Below, piece by piece: positions 1 to 8,831 of a DNA stretch of 64,000 nt (positions within the stretch are counted from its first letter, which is position 1; every line of letters begins with the position of its first letter). The stretch lies in NCBI RefSeq assembly GCF_001936575.1, contig NZ_MSMP01000007.1, positions 154,513-218,512 on the forward strand. The letters run 5' to 3'. A model generated the notes under the pieces. It was not told the DNA's origin and did no database searches. It was given only the letters and a program-made list of their open reading frames with translations. This DNA is from Tenacibaculum agarivorans (GTDB lineage: Bacteria; Bacteroidota; Bacteroidia; Flavobacteriales; Flavobacteriaceae). Position numbers and translations under genes: made by a program.

Positions 1-94
1 ATAAATTTTGTTTTAAATTTAGTAAAAACCTAAACAATACTATTTGTATGAAAAAGGTTATTTTTACGTCTTACAGTTATAAACTTAAGGTACA

Positions 95-2143
95 ATGAAA
101 AACGTTTTTTTTCTACTCGTAATATTAATCAACACATTAAGCCATTCACAAGTATTTGAGCCTGTGCAATGGAAAACTAGTATAGAAAAAATTACTGATG
201 ATGAATATAATTTAGTTACTACTGCAATTATTGATAAGGGATGGCATTTATATGCTCAGGAAGTTCCTAAAGGTGGACCTAGACCTACTGTATTCACCTA
301 TAAACCTAATGATGATTATGAATTGATCGGAAAAACTATTGAGGAAAAAGGTGTTACTGAGTTTGACAATACCTTTAAAATGGAAATTAAGTATTTTGCA
401 AAGAAAACTTCATTTAAGCAAAAAATTAAACTCCTAAATAAAGAGGCGAAAATTGATGTAGAAGTGCAGTTTATGGTTTGTGACGATGTACGTTGTTTAC
501 CTCCAAAAACAGAAGAATTAATTTTTTCTACTTCAGGCAAGGTTGCTAGTAAGAAAGATACAAAAGCAACATTAACAGACAATGAAGCTACACAATTATT
601 ATATGGACTCTCTACTGATAATTTCCAACAACCTACAGTAAACTTAAATACACTAGATAAAAACGAAGAGGGCAACACAAATAATAGTATTGAAAATAAA
701 AATGACAAATCTTCTTTGCTAAATATTTTCTTAATAGCATTTTTCTCAGGTTTTGCAGCACTACTTACTCCTTGTGTATTTCCAATGATACCTATGACTG
801 TAAGTTATTTTACCAAACAGAGTAAGAATAAAGCTATAGGAATTAGAAATGCTATTTTTTATGGAATATCTATTATAGCTATTTATGTATTATTAGGAAG
901 TTTAATTACCGTGGTTTTTGGTGCCGATGCACTAAATCGATTATCAACAAACGTTTGGTTTAATGTTATATTCTTCGCTATTTTAGTATTCTTTGCTTTT
1001 TCATTCTTTGGTTTTTATGAACTTACTTTACCTAGTTCGTGGTCAACTAAAATTGATGATCAAGCTGATAAAAGTGGACTTATAGGAATCTTCTTTATGG
1101 CATTAGCTTTAGCTGTGGTTTCTTTTTCTTGTACTGGTCCAATAGTTGGAACTCTTTTAGTACAAGCCGCATCTAATGGCGGATTAGCTCCCGTAATCGG
1201 AATGCTTGGTTTCTCTATGGCTATTGCACTTCCTTTTGCATTATTTGCTGCATTCCCTGGCTGGTTAAATTCTTTACCAAAATCTGGAGGCTGGATGAAT
1301 ACCGTAAAAGTTGTTTTAGGATTCTTAGAACTTGCTTTAGCATTTAAGTTTTTATCAAATGCTGATTTAGTTGCACATTGGAACATTTTAAAAATTGAAC
1401 CTTTTTTAGTTATTTGGATCTTAATTTTTGCGGGATTAGCCCTATACCTTTTTGGTATAATTAAGTTTCCACACGATTCTAAATTGCAAAAAATTTCTTT
1501 CCCAAGAATTGGATTAGGGATAATAATAGCTGTATTTACAATTTACTTAGTTACTGGTTTCAGGATAAATAAAACAACAAATACGTTTACACCACTATCT
1601 TTACTCAGTGGATTAGCTCCTTCCGTAGGATATAGTTTTTTATATCCTAATGACTGTCCGAATAACCTAAAGTGTTTTAAAGACTTAAAAGAAGGTTTAG
1701 CTTATGCAAAAAAAGAAAACAAACCTGTACTATTAGATTTCACAGGATATGCTTGTGTAAATTGTCGTAAAATGGAAGAACACGTATGGCCAATACAAGA
1801 AGTAGATGATGTATTACGTAACGATTATGTTTTAATCTCTTTGTATGTAGATGACAAAAAAGAGTTACCCAAAGATCAACAAATAGTAGTGAATAGAATT
1901 AATGGAGGAACCAGAAAGTTAACTTCATATGGAAATAAATGGTCACATTTTCAAACTGTATTTTTCCAGACTAATACACAACCCTACTATGTATTATTAA
2001 GTTCTGATGGTAAAAAAGTACTGAATACACCTGTTGGATACACTCCAGATGAACAAGAATATTTACGTTGGTTATTGGACGGAAAAGAGCAATCAAAAAA
2101 CACTATAGACAATCTCTTTCAACAAACTGATTTATTAAAATAA
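95..2143 (+). CDS. dsbD: Thiol:disulfide interchange protein DsbD
   Basis: Carries electrons from cytoplasmic thioredoxin across the inner membrane to periplasmic disulfide-reducing proteins. The 682 residues show the full DsbD order. There is a signal peptide, then a periplasmic alpha domain with the cysteine pair in VCDDVRC (about residue 127). A hydrophobic CcdA-like core follows (about 210-500) with LLTPC (about 225) and SFSCTG (about 343). The C-terminal thioredoxin domain has CVNC (about 552-556). All three redox cysteine pairs are therefore present and the protein looks functional. Cytochrome c maturation and periplasmic disulfide isomerisation are the family's usual roles. The trxA gene that would supply electrons lies 5 kb downstream. 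The ATG at 95 leads straight into the signal peptide. Confidence 0.93.
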   Translation: MKNVFFLLVILINTLSHSQVFEPVQWKTSIEKITDDEYNLVTTAIIDKGWHLYAQEVPKGGPRPTVFTYKPNDDYELIGKTIEEKGVTEFDNTFKMEIKYFAKKTSFKQKIKLLNKEAKIDVEVQFMVCDDVRCLPPKTEELIFSTSGKVASKKDTKATLTDNEATQLLYGLSTDNFQQPTVNLNTLDKNEEGNTNNSIENKNDKSSLLNIFLIAFFSGFAALLTPCVFPMIPMTVSYFTKQSKNKAIGIRNAIFYGISIIAIYVLLGSLITVVFGADALNRLSTNVWFNVIFFAILVFFAFSFFGFYELTLPSSWSTKIDDQADKSGLIGIFFMALALAVVSFSCTGPIVGTLLVQAASNGGLAPVIGMLGFSMAIALPFALFAAFPGWLNSLPKSGGWMNTVKVVLGFLELALAFKFLSNADLVAHWNILKIEPFLVIWILIFAGLALYLFGIIKFPHDSKLQKISFPRIGLGIIIAVFTIYLVTGFRINKTTNTFTPLSLLSGLAPSVGYSFLYPNDCPNNLKCFKDLKEGLAYAKKENKPVLLDFTGYACVNCRKMEEHVWPIQEVDDVLRNDYVLISLYVDDKKELPKDQQIVVNRINGGTRKLTSYGNKWSHFQTVFFQTNTQPYYVLLSSDGKKVLNTPVGYTPDEQEYLRWLLDGKEQSKNTIDNLFQQTDLLK

Positions 2144-2215
2144 CAAAACATTAACACCCTAATTCACATAAACATATATTTAAATTATGTAAATTATAGA
2201 TAAACTATATTTAAT

Positions 2216-2629
2216 ATGAAAAATCTGGTTTATTATTTAGGAATAGGAAGTGTTATAGTACTGTTACTTGCAAATTGTAATTCGACAAATACAGCTGTTA
2301 ATTCTAATAACACAAAAGAAGAACCTGTTGTAATAAAAAACGATAGTCTGGAATATGAAATTATAATTTTAGACCCAGGTTTCAATACCTATTTATTAAC
2401 CATCGCAAGACCTGAAGGCTATTTTTCTAAAGTTTATTTGGAGAATAGAAATCAATTATACGTACCTGTATGGAATATGAGAGTGTCTAATCCTTCTAGA
2501 TATAATCCAAACATTTATTGTAATCTTATAGACTATGATCCTAATATTGATTATGGGTACGAAGTTAACTTTAAATTATTCAACTATTTCCAGTTCGCAG
2601 AGCAAAAATACAGAATGCGTCTCCGTTAA
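2216..2629 (+). CDS. DUF6146-like lipoprotein
   Basis: A 137-residue protein with a lipoprotein signal (VIVLLLANC, Cys about residue 21), so a membrane-anchored lipoprotein is expected. The mature part is short, with a tyrosine- and asparagine-rich end. The spacing of YFSKVYLENRNQLYVPVWN resembles the DUF6146 family seen in Flavobacteriaceae. That assignment rests on memory of the family, not on a search. No enzyme motif is visible. It sits 72 nt after dsbD and 50 nt before sppA in the same direction, so co-transcription is possible. Function unknown. Confidence 0.7.
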   Translation: MKNLVYYLGIGSVIVLLLANCNSTNTAVNSNNTKEEPVVIKNDSLEYEIIILDPGFNTYLLTIARPEGYFSKVYLENRNQLYVPVWNMRVSNPSRYNPNIYCNLIDYDPNIDYGYEVNFKLFNYFQFAEQKYRMRLR

Positions 2630-2679
2630 TTAACTCGCTTTAAAAGTGTATATTTGCTAGCAATTTTTTAATAAAGAAA

Positions 2680-4428
2680 ATGAAATTTTTACGCAATTTA
2701 TTAGCATCCATCGTAGGTTTTTTTATCAGTATTTTTTTAATCTTATTAGTATTCATAGGTATTGCTTCTTTAGTAGGAAAAGAAGAGGTAATTGAAGTAG
2801 AACCTAACTCTATTTTAGAATTAGATTTAACATCGGCTATCAAAGATTATGCTCCTAAAGATGATAACCCTTTTGTAAAAGCTTTTAAATTAGACAAACA
2901 AAAACTTGCTTTAAACAATATTCTAAACGCTATAGATAATGCACAATTAGATGATAATATTAAAGGAATTAGTTTAAATACTACTTTCATTAATGCAGGT
3001 TTTGCTCAAACTCAATCTATAAGAACAAAATTAGAAGAGTTTAAAGAGTCTGGGAAATTCATCTATGCTTATAATGATGTATACAGTCAGAAAAATTATT
3101 ATTTAAGTTCTGTCGCTGATAGCTTATTTTTAAATCCTGTAGGTCAAATTGATTTCAACGGTTTATCTTCTGAAATACTTTATTACAAAGATTTTGAAGA
3201 TAAATATGGTATTAAAATGGAAGTTATTAGACATGGTAAATACAAAAGTGCTGTTGAACCGTATTTAGACAACAAAATGAGTGATGCCAACAGAGAACAA
3301 ATTTCTTCATTTTTAAAATCTATATGGTCAGAAGTAACTGCTGCAATAAGTAACAACAGAAAAATTTCTGTAGAAAAATTAAATACAATTGCTGATAATT
3401 CAGAGGCTAGAAATGCAGAACTAGCAAAGAAAAACAACTTAATTGATCAAATTTTATATAAAGATGAATATGATAAGAAATTAGAAATAGCTGCCGATGT
3501 TAAGAAAGTAGAAACTATTTCAATCCAAGATTATATTGCTTCCGGAAAAGGACGAAAATCTTCAGTAGCAAAAGATAAAATAGCAGTGATTTATGCACAA
3601 GGTCAAATCATGTATGGTGAAGGTAATGATCGTATTATTGGACAAGGGCTAATTAATAAATCTATTAAAAAAGCTGTAAAAGATAAAAACGTAAAAGCTA
3701 TTGTTTTACGTGTAAATTCTCCAGGAGGAAGCGCCTTAGCTTCTGAATTAATTTGGAGAGAATTAGAATTAGCTAAAAAAGAGAAACCTATTGTAGTATC
3801 TATGGGTAATGTAGCTGCCTCAGGTGGTTATTATATTGCTTGTAATGCTGATTTAATTGTTGCTGAACCAACTACAATTACAGGATCTATAGGAGTTTTT
3901 GGAGCAATTCCAAATGCATACGAATTATCTAAAAAAATAGGTATCAATGCAGAACAAGTTTCAACTAACAATAGTGCTAGCTATAGTGTATTTGAACCGA
4001 TGAATCAAAAGTTTTATGATGTTACTAAAGAAGGTGTAGAACAAATTTATACCACTTTTGTTACTAGAGTTGCTAATGGTAGAAAAATGACTTTTGAACA
4101 AGTAGATGCAATAGCACAAGGTAGAGTTTGGACTGGAAAAGAAGCGCTTGCTAAGGGGTTAGTAGATGAATTAGGAGGATTAGATAAGGCTATACTTGCT
4201 GCTGTTCAATTAGCAGATATTAAAACGTATAGAATACGAAACTACCCCAACTATAAAAAAGATTATAAAGAAATGTTTAAACTTTCTCCTTTAGGCAAAG
4301 TGAACAAAGAAGAAATACTTAGAGAAGCTTTAGGTAACGAAAGCTATCAGTTGTTTGATCAAATTAATCAAATGAAAAATCTAAAAGGAATTCAAGCTAG
4401 AATGCCGTATATAATAGATATTAAATAA
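2680..4428 (+). CDS. sppA: Signal peptide peptidase SppA, long (67K) type
   Basis: Membrane-anchored S49 serine protease that degrades cleaved signal peptides. At 582 residues it has the duplicated long form. An N-terminal membrane anchor (about 8-30) precedes the first S49-like half, which carries the likely general-base lysine in HGKYKSAVEP (about residue 184-188). The second half has the nucleophile serine in GNVAASGGYYIA (about 378), preceded by VLRVNSPGGSALAS. This Lys/Ser dyad split across the two halves is the known arrangement in E. coli SppA. The gene ends at a strong bidirectional terminator shared with the convergent lipoprotein gene. Confidence 0.93.
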   Translation: MKFLRNLLASIVGFFISIFLILLVFIGIASLVGKEEVIEVEPNSILELDLTSAIKDYAPKDDNPFVKAFKLDKQKLALNNILNAIDNAQLDDNIKGISLNTTFINAGFAQTQSIRTKLEEFKESGKFIYAYNDVYSQKNYYLSSVADSLFLNPVGQIDFNGLSSEILYYKDFEDKYGIKMEVIRHGKYKSAVEPYLDNKMSDANREQISSFLKSIWSEVTAAISNNRKISVEKLNTIADNSEARNAELAKKNNLIDQILYKDEYDKKLEIAADVKKVETISIQDYIASGKGRKSSVAKDKIAVIYAQGQIMYGEGNDRIIGQGLINKSIKKAVKDKNVKAIVLRVNSPGGSALASELIWRELELAKKEKPIVVSMGNVAASGGYYIACNADLIVAEPTTITGSIGVFGAIPNAYELSKKIGINAEQVSTNNSASYSVFEPMNQKFYDVTKEGVEQIYTTFVTRVANGRKMTFEQVDAIAQGRVWTGKEALAKGLVDELGGLDKAILAAVQLADIKTYRIRNYPNYKKDYKEMFKLSPLGKVNKEEILREALGNESYQLFDQINQMKNLKGIQARMPYIIDIK

Positions 4429-4430
4429 AA

Positions 4431-4462
4431 AAAGAGGGTTTCGTTTGAAACCCTCTTTTTTT
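4431..4462. terminator. Bidirectional rho-independent terminator
   Basis: A 12-bp stem AAAGAGGGTTTC/GAAACCCTCTTT with a 4-nt loop has an A-run on the left and a T-run on the right. It can serve both sppA and the convergent lipoprotein gene at 4481. Confidence 0.9.
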
Positions 4463-4480
4463 TCACTGTTCTTTACTAAA

Positions 4481-5239
4481 TTATTCATATGAAAAATCTA
4501 CAGCTGTAGACTCTGATCCATAGCTATTTGTTAGAACTGATATAGCTTTAGTTGGATAGTTATCTTCATCATAATTATAACTTACCTCTATAGTTGACAA
4601 TACATTACTCTCTCCATCCTTATACACAAATTTCACAGGATTATTTAAAGGAAGTAACTGTCTAGCTTTTATTAGTTCAGCACTTTGCGCCGCCATACTA
4701 AAATCCAACTGAACACCATCTAAAATATCAATTATACCTGCAGCTTCAAGTGTATAAAAGTAAAAGTTAGGGTTTTCGTCATATTCTATTTCCGCTGTTA
4801 AACTGATTACTTTATACGTTTGAGTATTGTAATCATATACTTCTTCCTTAAATAAAATTTTAGAAGGGTTCTTTCTAGCATCATAATCTAAAACTTCTCC
4901 TAATTCAAAAGCCTTATATGGTGATTGATATAAAGTTTCTACATTTAATGTTTCATTTACTCCTTCACCTGAAACATTTAGTAAATCTCCAGTATTTGCA
5001 TACTGAAACGTACTCTTTTCATTGACATTACCAGTTTCAATCTTTTCAAGTCTTCCTTTTGAATCATAAAAAAAAGTAGACGATAAGTTTTCTCCACCTT
5101 GATTTGAAGAAATTGTCTTAAGCCTTTTTTTAGCGGCATCTTTATTTACCTGTTCAAAATCTTCAGTAGCTGTTTCGCTACATCCAATCCATAAAAAACT
5201 TAATGATAAAATTGAAGTGATAATTGTGTGTTTTTTCAT
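4481..5239 (-). CDS. Hypothetical lipoprotein with YD-repeat-like strands
   Basis: 252 residues beginning with a lipoprotein signal (SLSFLWIGC, Cys about residue 20). The mature part contains FYDSKGRLEKIETG and YDEDNYPTKA, tyrosine/aspartate beta-hairpin units like those in DUF4595 or YD-repeat-like Bacteroidota lipoproteins. No catalytic motif is visible and the role is unknown. It converges with sppA and shares its terminator. The lipoproteins at 54338 and 55526 have the same general YDxxGR style, but I do not claim close homology. Confidence 0.75.
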   Translation of the reverse strand: MKKHTIITSILSLSFLWIGCSETATEDFEQVNKDAAKKRLKTISSNQGGENLSSTFFYDSKGRLEKIETGNVNEKSTFQYANTGDLLNVSGEGVNETLNVETLYQSPYKAFELGEVLDYDARKNPSKILFKEEVYDYNTQTYKVISLTAEIEYDENPNFYFYTLEAAGIIDILDGVQLDFSMAAQSAELIKARQLLPLNNPVKFVYKDGESNVLSTIEVSYNYDEDNYPTKAISVLTNSYGSESTAVDFSYE

Positions 5240-5286
5240 AGTTAATAAATTTAAATTTCCAGCAAATTTATAAAATCCTCTAAAAC

Positions 5287-5326
5287 AAAAAAGGGAAATG
5301 TTATCTTAATCACATTTCCCTTTTTT
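5287..5326 (-). terminator. Terminator of the 33-codon small gene
   Basis: On the minus strand an inverted repeat GGGAAATGT...ACATTTCCC is followed by TTTTTTG. It lies about 20 nt past the stop of the small ORF at 5347-5448. It is upstream of, not after, the lipoprotein gene at 4481-5239, so it implies a separate short transcript from this strand. Confidence 0.75.
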
Positions 5327-5346
5327 CGATATACTAATCTAATTCT

Positions 5347-5448
5347 CTAGTTATTTATTGCATAACTTGCTGCCTTTCCAGACTCCGCTAGTGCTTTTAA
5401 AAATTTTCTAGTAAAATCGTTAATCTTAATAAGTAATAATTTCCCCAT
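5347..5448 (-). CDS. Candidate 33-residue small protein
   Basis: An ATG-to-TAG frame of 34 codons reads MGKLLLIKINDF, TRKFLKALAESGKA, then ASYAINN. The product would be a basic, amphipathic single helix without a clear transmembrane stretch. Support comes from its surroundings: a -7 box (TATCTTTG) about 40 nt upstream and a strong terminator about 20 nt after the stop. Together they define a transcript of roughly 190 nt between metK and the lipoprotein gene. I do not recognise the peptide. It could be a real small protein, or the transcript could be a regulatory RNA with an incidental frame. The plus-strand 74-codon frame over this region looks spurious. Confidence 0.45.
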   Translation of the reverse strand: MGKLLLIKINDFTRKFLKALAESGKAASYAINN

Positions 5449-5487
5449 GATACTTAATTTTAATCCCCTTTTGGTTGTTATTTATCA

Positions 5488-5495
5488 CAAAGATA
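5488..5495 (-). promoter_or_regulatory. Possible -7 box for the small gene
   Basis: TATCTTTG on the minus strand matches the Bacteroidota TAnnTTTG element. The expected start is near 5481. A TTTG lies upstream but at 24 nt rather than about 19, so the -33 element is weak. Confidence 0.35.
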
Positions 5496-5624
5496 TATCA
5501 AATGTATGCCTAAATATTTCAAATTTGTTTCACTACAAAACAAAAAATCAAAACATTATAAATCAATCACATAGGTGTAATAGATTTGAAAAATGTAACA
5601 TATTCGGATGTTTTAGGACTGCAA

Positions 5625-5657
5625 ATAAAAAAGATGCTCAATCAAAATTAAGCACCT
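5625..5657 (-). terminator. metK terminator
   Basis: On the minus strand GGTGCTT...GAGCATC forms a 7-bp stem with two wobble pairs and an 11-nt class AT-rich loop, followed by TTTTTTATTT. It lies about 30 nt after the metK stop. Confidence 0.65.
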
Positions 5658-5688
5658 TTATATTATATTAAAAACGATTACTATCTAT

Positions 5689-6942
5689 TTATAGATCAAA
5701 TACGTTTTTCACTTTATCTACATAATCTAACTTTTCCCAAGTAAATAATTCTACATCTAAAACTTTCTCTTGACCATTAGGTTGAACAAATGTTTTAGAA
5801 ACTATTTCATTAGCTCTCCCCATATGTCCATAAGCAGCCGTTTCACTATACATTGGAGTTCTTAATTTTAATCTAGATTCTATAGCATGAGGTCTCATGT
5901 CAAAAATTTCAGATACTTTTTCAGCGATTTCTCCATCTGATAATGAAACTTTTGAAGTTCCGTAAGTATCAACAAAAATCCCCATAGGTTCTACAACTCC
6001 AATAGCATAAGACACTTGCACTAAAACTTCATCTGCAACTCCTGCAGCTACTAAATTTTTAGCAATGTGACGTGTTGCATAAGCTGCACTTCTATCTACT
6101 TTACTAGGATCTTTTCCTGAAAATGCACCTCCACCATGGGCTCCTTTTCCTCCATAAGTGTCTACTATAATTTTTCTTCCTGTCAATCCTGTGTCTCCAT
6201 GAGGTCCTCCAATCACAAACTTCCCTGTAGGATTAATATGATATTTAATATCTTCATTAAATAACTTTTGGATTCCTTCAGGTAATTTAGCAACTACTCT
6301 TGGAATTAAAATTTCCTTAATATCTTTTCTAATTTTATCCAACATCACATCATCAGCTCCAAATTCATCATGTTGAGTAGAAACCACTATAGCCTCAATA
6401 CGTTGTGGTACATTATCATCAGAATATTCAATTGTTACCTGACTTTTAGCATCTGGTCTTAAATAATCTATGTCTTTTCCTTCTCTTCGTAAAGCTGCTA
6501 ATTCTTTTAAAATTAAATGAGATAAATCTAATGCAAGAGGCATATAGTTCTCCGTCTCATTTGTTGCATAACCAAACATCATCCCCTGATCACCAGCTCC
6601 TTGCTCTTCTTTCTTAGCCCTATCAACTCCTCTATTTATATCATCAGATTGTTCATGTATTGCAGAAAAAACTCCACATGAATTCCCATCAAACATATAT
6701 TCACTCTTAGTATATCCAATTTTGTTAATTACATTTCTAGTAATTTTTTGAACATCTAAATAAATATTAGACTTTACTTCTCCAGCTAAAACTACTTGAC
6801 CTGTTGTAACCAATGTTTCACAGGCTACTTTTGCATCTGGATCAAACGCTAAAAAATTATCTATTAAAGCATCGCTAATTTGATCAGCTACTTTATCTGG
6901 GTGTCCTTCAGACACACTTTCTGAGGTAAAAAAATATGGCAT
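5689..6942 (-). CDS. metK: S-adenosylmethionine synthase (methionine adenosyltransferase)
   Basis: Makes S-adenosylmethionine from methionine and ATP in the cytoplasm. The 417-residue length and the family signatures fit: [13 protein letters not shown] near the start, the ATP-binding hexapeptide region [12 protein letters not shown] (about residue 117), and the glycine-rich [19 protein letters not shown] (about 270). The start at 6942 gives the canonical [17 protein letters not shown]. The gene stands alone, with its own terminator. A SAM-II-like riboswitch lies 80-130 nt upstream of the start, so feedback repression by its product is likely. Confidence 0.97.
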   Translation of the reverse strand: MPYFFTSESVSEGHPDKVADQISDALIDNFLAFDPDAKVACETLVTTGQVVLAGEVKSNIYLDVQKITRNVINKIGYTKSEYMFDGNSCGVFSAIHEQSDDINRGVDRAKKEEQGAGDQGMMFGYATNETENYMPLALDLSHLILKELAALRREGKDIDYLRPDAKSQVTIEYSDDNVPQRIEAIVVSTQHDEFGADDVMLDKIRKDIKEILIPRVVAKLPEGIQKLFNEDIKYHINPTGKFVIGGPHGDTGLTGRKIIVDTYGGKGAHGGGAFSGKDPSKVDRSAAYATRHIAKNLVAAGVADEVLVQVSYAIGVVEPMGIFVDTYGTSKVSLSDGEIAEKVSEIFDMRPHAIESRLKLRTPMYSETAAYGHMGRANEIVSKTFVQPNGQEKVLDVELFTWEKLDYVDKVKNVFDL

Positions 6943-7010
6943 ATTTATATTGCTTCTATAATTTTAATAAATTGAAAAACTTTATGAGGTATAATTGGTC
7001 GTAAAAGAAA

Positions 7011-7070
7011 GCTAACATTACTGTTTTAGCATTTTTTTACGAGGTCGCAATCAGAACAAATCTTTCCTCA
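7011..7070 (-). promoter_or_regulatory. SAM-II (SAM_alpha) riboswitch upstream of metK
   Basis: Read on the minus strand from 7070: TGAGG, then AAAGATTTG, TTCTGATTGCGA, CCTCG, TAAAAAAAT and GCTAAAACAG. This matches the SAM-II layout. P1 is formed by GAGG (7069-7066) with CCTC (7044-7041). The conserved GATTT and TTGC strands lie inside the loop, and an A-rich linker leads to the conserved GCTAAA that closes the pseudoknot (7030-7025). A downstream TTAGC (7015-7011) can pair with the same GCTAA and may act as the competing expression-platform hairpin. Placement before metK fits the ligand. Recognition is by eye against the known consensus. Confidence 0.8.
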
Positions 7071-7081
7071 AAAAAGCGGGA

Positions 7082-7089
7082 CAAATTTA
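7082..7089 (-). promoter_or_regulatory. metK: metK -7 promoter element
   Basis: TAAATTTG on the minus strand fits TAnnTTTG. The predicted start, about 7 nt further on, falls just before the first riboswitch stem at 7070, which supports both calls. The -33 element is poor (TTTA). Confidence 0.5.
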
Positions 7090-7174
7090 ATATATATTTA
7101 TATCACTTTAAAAATTATACTCACATATATTTAAAAAATTGATATTTAGATAAAAAAAACCAATCTCTAGCGCA

Positions 7175-7205
7175 TTGATAAAAGTGAAATAAATTACTAC
7201 ATTTG
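7175..7205 (+). promoter_or_regulatory. trxA: trxA promoter
   Basis: TTG (7175-7177), a 20-nt spacer and TACATTTG (7198-7205) match the Bacteroidota primary-sigma promoter. The trxA start codon is 28 nt further on. Confidence 0.7.
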
Positions 7206-7233
7206 TAATTATAAATACATAAAAGGCAAAAGA

Positions 7234-7551
7234 ATGGCATTAGAAATTACAGATACATCATTTGAAGAAATAGTACTAAAATCAGATAAACCTGTTTTAG
7301 TTGATTTCTGGGCAACTTGGTGTGGCCCATGTAGAATGGTTGGACCTATCATTGACGAAATTAGCGAAGAATATGAAGGTAAAGCAGTGGTTGGAAAGGT
7401 TGATGTAGATGCAAATCAAGAATTTGCAGCTAAATATGGTGTAAGAAATATCCCAACTGTACTAGTATTCAAAAATGGTGAAGTAGTAGCAAAACAAGTA
7501 GGTGCTGCTCCTAAAAAGGCATATACTGATAAAATTGAAGCTGCATTATAA
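7234..7551 (+). CDS. trxA: Thioredoxin
   Basis: Cytoplasmic dithiol carrier of 105 residues, the usual thioredoxin length. The active site WCGPC is at residues 29-33, with D24 buried before it and the cis-proline in NIPTVLVF near residue 74. It reduces ribonucleotide reductase, peroxiredoxins and DsbD. A clear promoter precedes it and a strong hairpin terminator follows. The next gene starts only 7 nt after that terminator, so read-through may link the two. Confidence 0.97.
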   Translation: MALEITDTSFEEIVLKSDKPVLVDFWATWCGPCRMVGPIIDEISEEYEGKAVVGKVDVDANQEFAAKYGVRNIPTVLVFKNGEVVAKQVGAAPKKAYTDKIEAAL

Positions 7552-7573
7552 GCTTGAATATTTAAAATTAAAT

Positions 7574-7610
7574 AAAAAAGGTTTGACAAATGTCAAACCT
7601 TTTTTATTTT
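7574..7610 (+). terminator. trxA terminator, overlapping the DUF58 gene start region
   Basis: A near-perfect stem AAAAGGTTTGACA/TGTCAAACCTTTT is followed by a T-run. It ends just before the probable ATG (7617) of the DUF58 gene, and one in-frame upstream ATG (7590) lies inside the hairpin. Confidence 0.9.
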
Positions 7611-7616
7611 CGGATA

Positions 7617-8540
7617 ATGGGAATAGAACTTTCACAACTTAAAGACTCAGAAATAAAAAATCTTGACCTACTTGCTAAACAAGTGGTTGAAGGTTTCATA
7701 ACAGGAATGCATAAAAGTCCATTTCATGGATTCTCAGTTGAGTTTTCGGAACACAAACTTTACAACAAAGGTGAAAGTACAAGACATATCGATTGGAAGC
7801 TTTTTGCAAAAACAGAAAAACTATACACCAAAAAATATGAAGAAGAAACAAACTTGAGATGTCATATTATTATCGACAACTCTTCTTCTATGCATTATCC
7901 AATCAAAAGCACGCAACAATTAAATGATTTAAATAAAATTGGTTTCTCGGCTGTTGCTGCTGCTTCTCTAATTGAAATTTTAAAAAAACAACGAGATGCG
8001 GTAGGTTTAAGTATTTATTCAGACACCTATGAATATTATGCTCCAGAAAAAGGAAGTGAAAGACACCGAAAGCTACTTGTAAGCCAATTAGAGCAATTAT
8101 TAATCTCAAAAGCTACATCTACTACCGAAACATATAAATATCTACATGAGATCGCAGAGAAAATACATAGAAGGTCTTTAATATTTGTTTTTACAGATAT
8201 GTTTCAAACCAATAAAGATCATGAGGAGCTTTTTAATGCACTTAGACATTTAAAACACAACAAGCACGAAGTAATTTTATTTCATACTTATGATAAACAA
8301 CTTGAAGTTAATTTTAATTTTGATAATACACCTAAAAAATTCATAGATATTGAAACCAAACAGGAAATTAATATCTATGCCGATACTGTAAAAGACAACT
8401 ATAAAGAATCTATAGAGTTATTTTTCAAAGAATTAAAAAACAAATGTCTTCAGTATAAGATTAGCTATGTACCTGTTGATATTAATGAAGGTTACTCCAA
8501 AATTCTTACCTCTTATTTGGTAAGCAGAAATAAATTTTAA
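7617..8540 (+). CDS. DUF58 domain protein (VWA-like)
   Basis: About 307 residues. DUF58 proteins have a von Willebrand A-like fold and usually work with MoxR-type AAA ATPases. Seen here are the family's N-terminal YNKGESTRHIDWKLFAKTEKL (about residues 49-69, listed in part) and the metal-site DNSSSMHYP (about 91-99). I prefer the ATG at 7617, giving MGIELSQLKDSEI, over an in-frame ATG at 7590 that lies inside the trxA terminator. No MoxR gene is adjacent. With no promoter between the hairpin and the ATG, expression probably depends on read-through from trxA. Confidence 0.85.
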   Translation: MGIELSQLKDSEIKNLDLLAKQVVEGFITGMHKSPFHGFSVEFSEHKLYNKGESTRHIDWKLFAKTEKLYTKKYEEETNLRCHIIIDNSSSMHYPIKSTQQLNDLNKIGFSAVAAASLIEILKKQRDAVGLSIYSDTYEYYAPEKGSERHRKLLVSQLEQLLISKATSTTETYKYLHEIAEKIHRRSLIFVFTDMFQTNKDHEELFNALRHLKHNKHEVILFHTYDKQLEVNFNFDNTPKKFIDIETKQEINIYADTVKDNYKESIELFFKELKNKCLQYKISYVPVDINEGYSKILTSYLVSRNKF

Positions 8541-8557
8541 TTTTTTTTTTAAAAAAG

Positions 8558-8588
8558 TTTGCAGAATCGAAAAAGCGTCTTATATTTG
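8558..8588 (+). promoter_or_regulatory. tRNA-Asp promoter (textbook Bacteroidota type)
   Basis: TTTG (8558-8561), exactly 19 nt, then TATATTTG (8581-8588). The mature tRNA begins 18 nt later. Confidence 0.85.
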
Positions 8589-8606
8589 CACCCGCATTAC
8601 AGCAAC

Positions 8607-8680
8607 GGTCTGGTAGTTCAGCTGGTTAGAATACATGCCTGTCACGCATGGGGTCGCGGGTTCGAGTCCCGTCCAGACCG
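8607..8680 (+). tRNA. tRNA-Asp (GTC)
   Basis: A 74-nt cloverleaf. The acceptor stem GGTCTGG/CCAGACC carries discriminator G. The D arm contains AGCTGGTTAGA. The anticodon loop CTGTCAC gives anticodon GTC for aspartate, and the T arm is GCGGGTTCGAGTCCCGT. CCA is not encoded. A canonical promoter precedes it and a terminator follows directly, so it is a single-tRNA transcription unit. I see no direct repeat of its 3' end elsewhere in the window, so no sign of integration at this tRNA. Confidence 0.97.
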
Positions 8681-8682
8681 CG

Positions 8683-8716
8683 AAAAGCTTCTCAAATTTT
8701 GAGAAGCTTTTTTTAT
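8683..8716 (+). terminator. tRNA-Asp terminator
   Basis: AAAGCTTCTC...GAGAAGCTTT stem with a T-run, starting 3 nt after the tRNA. Confidence 0.9.
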
Positions 8717-8831
8717 TTTAAATACTTCACTTCAAAAAGAACATATTTTTTTGTAGATCAAAATCTTACATTTTGTAATACTAAATATTTTAGTATTTTT
8801 AGTACTGTAATTTAAACAGTTGATACATAAA

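Noticed and set aside
5447..5671. 74-codon plus-strand frame between the lipoprotein gene and metK
   Set aside because: Antisense to the better supported small gene and to the metK terminator; composition is not protein-like and there is no promoter.
7590..7616. Upstream ATG as the DUF58 start
   Set aside because: Lies inside the trxA terminator hairpin and encodes residues not expected in the family.
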